A stretch of DNA of 17,620 nucleotides from an uncultured Collinsella sp. (GTDB taxonomy: Bacteria; Actinomycetota; Coriobacteriia; Coriobacteriales; Coriobacteriaceae), in assembly GCA_900548075.1 (NCBI GenBank), contig URJD01000020.1, positions 1 to 17,620 of the forward strand, read 5' to 3'. The translations under genes were made by a program, and so were the position numbers. Of the stretch, positions 13,621 to 17,620 are shown in pieces; within the stretch, counting starts at the first letter, position 1; the number at the start of each line of letters is the position of its first letter. The notes beneath the pieces are model-generated. The model was not told where the DNA came from, searched no databases, and saw only the letters and a list, made by a program, of their open reading frames with translations.

Positions 13621-14058
13621 ATGGCTAAAAAACGCAATGGGCGCCAGGATGCCATTAGAGATATTGTGCGCAATAAGGATGTCCGCACGCAGCGCGTGCT
13701 GGTCGATGAGCTCCGTGCTATGGGCTTTGATTGCACGCAGGCGACTGTCTCTCGCGATATTGCCGATATGGGGCTGCGTAAGCTCCCTGAGGGCATCTAT
13801 GTTCTGGCAGAGGACCTGCACCTGCAACGTATGGTTTCCGAGCTCGTAACGGGCGTTCTGCGTACTGATAATCTGGTTATGATCAAGGCTCAGCCTGGCA
13901 CGGCTTCCGGCATCGCCGCCGCCGTTGATGCGGCAGAGTTGCCCGATGTGCTTGGCTCGCTTGCCGGCAACGATACGATTTTGGTTATTGCCCAGACGGC
14001 CGAGGACGGCGAGCGTCTCGAGGCGCTGATCAATAAGTTGAGCAATTCTCGCAAGTAG
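13621..14058 (+). CDS. argR: Arginine repressor ArgR
   Basis: Encodes 145 aa, normal for ArgR/AhrC (about 150), a hexameric arginine-dependent regulator of arginine biosynthesis and catabolism. The N-terminal winged helix contains RQDAIRDIV, then the recognition part TQATVSRDIADMGLRKL (39-55), the family's signature. The C-terminal oligomerisation and arginine-binding domain shows QPGTASGIAAAVDA (91-104) and LAGNDTILVIAQT (114-126) with D118 as the conserved arginine-contacting aspartate. No arginine gene is nearby, so it is an orphan regulator here. It ends at an intrinsic terminator and is convergent with the penicillin-binding protein gene. Confidence 0.95.
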   Translation: MAKKRNGRQDAIRDIVRNKDVRTQRVLVDELRAMGFDCTQATVSRDIADMGLRKLPEGIYVLAEDLHLQRMVSELVTGVLRTDNLVMIKAQPGTASGIAAAVDAAELPDVLGSLAGNDTILVIAQTAEDGERLEALINKLSNSRK

Positions 14059-14109
14059 GCGTGCGGGTCGTGCGTTCGGCATTGTGTGCGCTGACATAGT
14101 GGCTTGTAA

Positions 14110-14141
14110 GGGGTATCGACGTTGGTCGGTACCCCCTTTTT
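14110..14141 (+). terminator. Intrinsic terminator of argR
   Basis: GGGGTATCGAC (14110-14120) pairs with GTCGGTACCCC (14125-14135), 11 pairs with one G-U, around a GTTG loop, followed by CTTTTT (14136-14141). It lies 51 bases after the argR stop and points in the direction of argR. Confidence 0.88.
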
Positions 14142-14184
14142 GTTTGCCGGTATAAAGACCGCCCTCCAGGTCGTTTCAAACTAA

Positions 14185-14221
14185 AAGGCCCCGAGCAGTT
14201 CAATAAGCTGCTCGGGGCCTT
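14185..14221 (-). terminator. Intrinsic terminator of the penicillin-binding protein gene
   Basis: A perfect 14-pair stem (14185-14198 with 14208-14221) with a nine-base loop. Read on the minus strand it ends in CCTTTTAGTTT, a usable U tract, and lies 22 bases past the PBP stop. On the plus strand only CCTTGTTGG follows, so it mainly serves the minus strand. With the argR terminator it forms a convergent pair. Confidence 0.88.
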
Positions 14222-14243
14222 GTTGGCTTTAGTCGCGTACTTC

Positions 14244-16442
14244 TTAGCCGACCGTATCGTCAGGCGTGGGCGAGGGGTCTGGAGTGGGCGTAGGCGTAGG
14301 CGTGCCGCCATCGCCGCCGGTCGAACCACCAGTGGAGCCGCCCGTCGAGCCACCGGTCGTACCGGTGCCGCCGGTGGTGTCGCCGCCTGTGGTCTCGGTG
14401 GTCGTGGTCGTCGTGGTAGTCGTTGTGGTGGTTTCCTCTTCCTCTTCGTCCTCGTCCTCGTCCTTGTCGTCGTTCTCCGACTTCTTGGTGTTGTTGGTGC
14501 CGTAGAACTTCCAGACGCTGTTGTTCTTGTAGGTGGGCGCCGTTCCGGTCGCAAACTCCTCGCGCTCGGTACCGGTCAGAACGGTGTTCATAAACCGCTT
14601 AAAGACAGGCAGGTTGGTGCTGTCGCCCAGCAGGTCCGTGCCGTACTTTTGGATGGGGATCTCGCCCGCGGAATAGCCGGTCCACAGGGCGCATGCCAGC
14701 TGCGGGGTATAGCCGCAGAACCACAGGTTGGTGGTGTTGTCGGTGGTGCCCGTCTTGCCGGCATAGGGCTGGTTGACACTCAGGGCGCCGGCAGCACCCG
14801 TACCGCTGCCCTTCATGACGCCGGACAGAACATCGGTGACCGCGGCGGCCTCGCCCTCGGTAAGCACCTGTGAGGGATTGTCGGTGTGCTGGTACAGCAC
14901 CGAACCGGTACGAGAGTCAATCTCGGTGATGGCGATCGGCTGGCGATAGTAGCCGCCGTTGGCAAACGTCGCGTAGGCGGCGGCCATCTCGAGCGGCGAG
15001 ATCGAGCCGGTGCCGAGGGTCATGACGGGAACGTCCTCGATGTTGTCCTTGGCGGGGTCGATGCCGAGCTTTTTGACGAGCGAGATGATCTTGCTGTTGC
15101 CGACGGCTTCCGCCACCTGGATGTAGCCGGTGTTGGAGGAGTATGCCGTCGCCTGCTTAAGCGTGATGGTGCCGTAGCTTTGATTGGCGTAGTTTTGTAC
15201 CTCGGTTGTGGTGCCCTTGGCCTTGAGCGGCGAGTTGCAGTTGAGGGTGACGTTGGGGTTCATGCCGTTTTGGATGGCAGTTGCCAGCGTAAAGGCCTTA
15301 AAGGTGGAGCCGACGGGACGCTTGGCCGTGGCATGGTTTACGTGGTTCTCGTCGGCGTTGTAGTCGTAGCCGCCCACCATGCACTTGATGTAGCCGGTCT
15401 TGGGGTCGACGACGACCATGCCCATGTCCAGGCCGTCAAGCGAGAGCGTGTCGAGCTGCTCGCGGACGGCATTCTCTGCCACCTGCTGCATCGTGGGGTC
15501 GATGGTGGTCTTGACGGTCAGGCCGCCCTTAAAGAGCACGTCGGTCGAGAACTCCTGCTCCAGCAGCTGCTTGACGTAGGAGACAAAGTAGGGCTGCGAG
15601 TATACGTCGACGCCGCTGCCCGAGATTTCGGTCACGTTGAGGGTGATGGGCTCGGCCTGTGCGGCATCGTGCTCCTCCTGGGTGATGTGGCCCAGGCGCA
15701 GCATGTTGTCGAGAACCTTGTTGCGGCGGGACAGTGCCAGATCGGGATTGACCGTGGGGTCGTACTGCGAAGGCGAGTTGGGAAGGCCGATGAGTAGCGC
15801 GGCCTCGCTCAGGGTGAGGTCGGCGGCGCTCTTGGACAGATAGGTCTCGGCTGCGGCCTCGATGCCGTAGGCGCCGTGGCCGTAATAGATGGTGTTGAGG
15901 TACATCATGAGGATCTCGTCTTTGGAGTACATGTCCTCCATCTTGATGGCGATGTAGGCCTCGCGCACCTTACGCTCAATGGTCGAGTCGAACTGCTCCT
16001 CCTGCAGGATGGTGTTGCGCACAAGCTGCTGGGTGATAGTCGAGGCGCCTTCGTGCCCGCCGCCGAGGGTTGCCACCGCAGCACGCGCGATACCCCACAG
16101 GTCGATACCGCCGTGCTCGTAGAAGCGCTCGTCCTCGACGTCAACGGTGCCCTGCAGCACGTAGGGGGAGACCTCGTCCTTGGTGATGGATTTGCGGTTT
16201 TGCGTGTAGAAGCTCGCGATCTTGTTGCCGTTGCAGTCGACGATCTCGGTGGGCTCGCTCACCAGATACGCGTTGGCGTCGGTGTAGTCGGGCAGATCGG
16301 ACAGCCAGCGGTTGACGTTGCCGACCATGCCGATGCCAAACGCCACGCCCGCAATCAGCAGAAAGCCCAAAAACGAGAGCAGGATTATGGGCAGGGCGTG
16401 CGTCTTTGAACGGCTGTGTCCCTGTCGTTGGCGAGGACCCAT
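14244..16442 (-). CDS. Class A penicillin-binding protein (bifunctional glycosyltransferase/transpeptidase)
   Basis: Encodes 732 aa from ATG 16442 (GGAGG at 16454-16450 is seven bases before). It polymerises and crosslinks peptidoglycan outside the membrane. A short basic cytoplasmic start (1-16) precedes one transmembrane helix (about 17-41). The GT51 domain has EDERFYEHGG (catalytic E103), GASTITQQL (132-140) and RKVREAYIA (157-165). The transpeptidase domain has STFK (S379, K382), SSN (435-437) and KTGT (563-566), so all active-site motifs are intact. Residues 657-732 are low complexity: an Asp/Glu run, 12 threonines in a row (671-682), Gly/Ser/Thr repeats and a Pro-Thr ending. The closest known type is PBP1A/PonA. 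It is monocistronic, with its own terminator. Confidence 0.94.
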   Translation of the reverse strand: MGPRQRQGHSRSKTHALPIILLSFLGFLLIAGVAFGIGMVGNVNRWLSDLPDYTDANAYLVSEPTEIVDCNGNKIASFYTQNRKSITKDEVSPYVLQGTVDVEDERFYEHGGIDLWGIARAAVATLGGGHEGASTITQQLVRNTILQEEQFDSTIERKVREAYIAIKMEDMYSKDEILMMYLNTIYYGHGAYGIEAAAETYLSKSAADLTLSEAALLIGLPNSPSQYDPTVNPDLALSRRNKVLDNMLRLGHITQEEHDAAQAEPITLNVTEISGSGVDVYSQPYFVSYVKQLLEQEFSTDVLFKGGLTVKTTIDPTMQQVAENAVREQLDTLSLDGLDMGMVVVDPKTGYIKCMVGGYDYNADENHVNHATAKRPVGSTFKAFTLATAIQNGMNPNVTLNCNSPLKAKGTTTEVQNYANQSYGTITLKQATAYSSNTGYIQVAEAVGNSKIISLVKKLGIDPAKDNIEDVPVMTLGTGSISPLEMAAAYATFANGGYYRQPIAITEIDSRTGSVLYQHTDNPSQVLTEGEAAAVTDVLSGVMKGSGTGAAGALSVNQPYAGKTGTTDNTTNLWFCGYTPQLACALWTGYSAGEIPIQKYGTDLLGDSTNLPVFKRFMNTVLTGTEREEFATGTAPTYKNNSVWKFYGTNNTKKSENDDKDEDEDEEEEETTTTTTTTTTTTETTGGDTTGGTGTTGGSTGGSTGGSTGGDGGTPTPTPTPDPSPTPDDTVG
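14397..14432 (-). repeat. Threonine-codon tract in the PBP tail
   Basis: Twelve consecutive ACN codons (residues 671-682), read on the plus strand as a run of GTGGT/CGT-type triplets. The triplet track mixes ACC, ACG and ACT codons, so it is a coding repeat rather than a pure microsatellite, but its length could still vary between strains by slippage or recombination. Confidence 0.8.
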
Positions 16443-16604
16443 ATATTGACCTCCAGGTATGTCGTGCCGGACGGTGGATGTGCCGTCGGGGCAGGATGGA
16501 CATAAGTTATTACACGATAAACCAAACGGGGCGCGCGAGGCCTCGTGTATGCTGGAAGACGGCATTTTTCAGAGTGAATGCATACCTTGGTAAGGAGTTT
16601 GTCG
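16443..16604. other. Divergent intergenic region between the PBP and U32 genes
   Basis: These 162 bases must hold promoters for both divergent genes, but I see no convincing -35/-10 pair on either strand. An AT-richer patch lies at 16501-16525. A perfect ten-base palindrome, CGAGGCCTCG, is at 16536-16545, followed by TATGCT (16548-16553), a weak plus-strand -10 candidate. Confidence 0.4.
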
Positions 16605-17620
16605 ATGGCGATTCGGGCGATGGGGCCGAGCGGACAATGCGAGACTGGATTGGATGTCGTCAGTGCGGCGCTGCCCGAGCTGCTGGCGCCGGCGGGCGGA
16701 CTCGACCAGATGCTTGCGGCTATCGCCGCGGGTACCGATGCCATCTATGCGGGGTTGGGCGGCTTTAACGCCCGTGTGAGCGCCCACGGCTTTACGGATG
16801 ACGAGTTTGCGCGCGGCTGCGCCGTGGCGCATGCCCATGGCGTGCGTGTGTACGTGACGCTCAACGTGTTCGTGTTTGACGATGAGTTGTCCGACGCGGT
16901 GGCGTTGGGAGCTCATGCACTGGAGCTGGGCGCCGATGCTCTGATTGTGGCCGATGCCGGGTTGGCCTGCGCGCTGAGCGCGGCGATTCCCGGGGTCGAG
17001 ATTCACCTGTCTACGCAGGCGGGCGTTCATAGCAAAGGCGCCGTGCGGCTTGCCGCCGATGAGTTGGGGGTCGAGCGCGTGACGACGGCGCGCGAGCTGA
17101 CGGTCGACGAGATTGCGGCGCTCTGTGCCACGGGCGTGCCCATCGAGGTATTCTGCCACGGTGCGATTTGCATCGGCTATTCGGGGGCGTGCGAGTTCTC
17201 GGCCCTGCGGCGTGGACGATCGGCAATGCGCGGCGACTGCACACAGCCGTGCCGTCTGGCGTACGACCTAGTGGACGAGGCGGGACAGAGCGTTGTCGCC
17301 GTTGAGGGGGATCGTCTGCTGTGTCCGCATGACTATCTGGGTATTGCGCATCTGCCCGAGCTTGTAGATGCCGGCGTGGCGTCGCTCAAGATCGAGGGGC
17401 GCATGAAGAACCCCGATTACGTATTCAACGTGGTGCGGGTTTGGCGCCGGGCGCTCGATATGCTGCGCGACGGCGCGTGGGACCCCGGTGCCGTGGAAGA
17501 GCTTGAGCGCGAGCTGGGAAGGTCGTTTAACCGTGGGTTTACCGATGCGTACCTGCGAGGGCGTTCGGGTGCCGAGCTGATGAGCTTTGAGCGTGCAATT
17601 AACCAGGGCGTGCGCGTGGG
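16605..17620 (+). CDS. U32 family peptidase-like protein (5' part, runs off the window)
   Basis: The first 338 codons of a gene that continues past the right edge. ATG 16605 follows AAGGAG (16592-16597) with seven bases of spacing. The N-terminal part is a TIM-barrel start (LPELLAPAGGLDQMLAAIAAGTDAIYAGLGGFNAR, about 23-57), followed by the U32 signature EVFCHGAICIGYSGAC (181-196). Cysteines C184, C189, C196, C212, C216 and C240 are present, and RGDCTQPCRLAY is the usual block after the signature. SLKIEGRMKNPDYV (260-273) is also conserved. Family members include collagenase-like PrtC but also RlhA/TrhP (RNA hydroxylation) and UbiU/UbiV, which use Fe-S clusters. I infer an RNA-modification role more likely than protease. 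The exact subfamily cannot be decided without the 3' end. Confidence 0.9.
   Translation, partial: MAIRAMGPSGQCETGLDVVSAALPELLAPAGGLDQMLAAIAAGTDAIYAGLGGFNARVSAHGFTDDEFARGCAVAHAHGVRVYVTLNVFVFDDELSDAVALGAHALELGADALIVADAGLACALSAAIPGVEIHLSTQAGVHSKGAVRLAADELGVERVTTARELTVDEIAALCATGVPIEVFCHGAICIGYSGACEFSALRRGRSAMRGDCTQPCRLAYDLVDEAGQSVVAVEGDRLLCPHDYLGIAHLPELVDAGVASLKIEGRMKNPDYVFNVVRVWRRALDMLRDGAWDPGAVEELERELGRSFNRGFTDAYLRGRSGAELMSFERAINQGVRV

Noticed and set aside
14266..14505. Repeat-rich plus-strand sequence as a CRISPR or satellite
   Set aside because: The repeats follow codon triplets of the PBP tail (Thr, GGST, PT) with no spacer-repeat alternation.
14886..15797. Plus-strand open frame (303 codons) inside the PBP gene
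   Set aside because: The minus-strand PBP has all catalytic motifs; the plus-strand product is Val/Gly/Asp-rich antisense translation.
16443..16565. N-terminal extension of the PBP by 41 residues
   Set aside because: ATG 16442 has a well-placed GGAGG; the extension contains no family sequence and would place the transmembrane helix abnormally late.
1..17620. tRNA, rRNA or mobile element genes
   Set aside because: No cloverleaf-like sequence, rRNA segment, transposase or integrase could be recognised on either strand.

Overview
The window is GC-rich, densely coded, mostly plus-strand DNA from a high-GC Gram-positive bacterium. Actinobacterial features include the joined spc and alpha ribosomal operons (rplE through rplQ, then truA), a long Lys/Ala/Glu-rich tail on L17, and GTG/TTG starts on several ribosomal genes. 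The accessory proteins for a selenium/molybdenum hydroxylase at the left edge suggest a gut-type anaerobe. I infer Coriobacteriia, probably Collinsella or a close relative; this rests on gene content and style, not on a database search.

Layout: (1) 1-1332, the 3' end of a yqeB-family gene and a complete xdhC-family gene, both linked to molybdenum hydroxylase maturation. (2) 1333-1644, a 312-base gap with a 24-base-arm imperfect dyad followed by a T run, then a promoter-like -10 element and a potentially structured leader before rplE. (3) 1645-11369, the run rplE-rpsN-rpsH-rplF-rplR-rpsE-rpmD-rplO-secY-adk-map-infA-rpmJ-rpsM-rpsK-rpsD-rpoA-rplQ, closed by a strong intrinsic terminator at 11396-11426. 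(4) truA, then a GT2-like glycosyltransferase with an altered DxD region, then argR, which ends in an intrinsic terminator. (5) On the minus strand, a class A penicillin-binding protein with an acidic/poly-Thr/Gly-Ser/Pro-Thr tail, convergent with argR. (6) Divergent from it, a U32-family gene cut by the right edge.

How the genes work together: the central block makes ribosomal proteins of both subunits, RNA polymerase alpha, the Sec channel subunit SecY, adenylate kinase, methionine aminopeptidase and IF-1, so translation, secretion and N-terminal processing are co-expressed. The genes before rplE are not the expected rplN-rplX, so the spc cluster is interrupted upstream of rplE in this genome. 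Several larger intergenic gaps in the ribosomal block hold good hairpins without U tracts (after rplE, rpsN, rplF and infA), which could be processing, attenuation or regulatory elements. I found no tRNA, rRNA, CRISPR array, transposase or prophage gene. Nothing here is clearly a new defence or biosynthetic system. The most interesting signals are the interrupted spc cluster with its flanking dyad and leader, the intercistronic hairpins, the degenerate glycosyltransferase and the low-complexity PBP tail.
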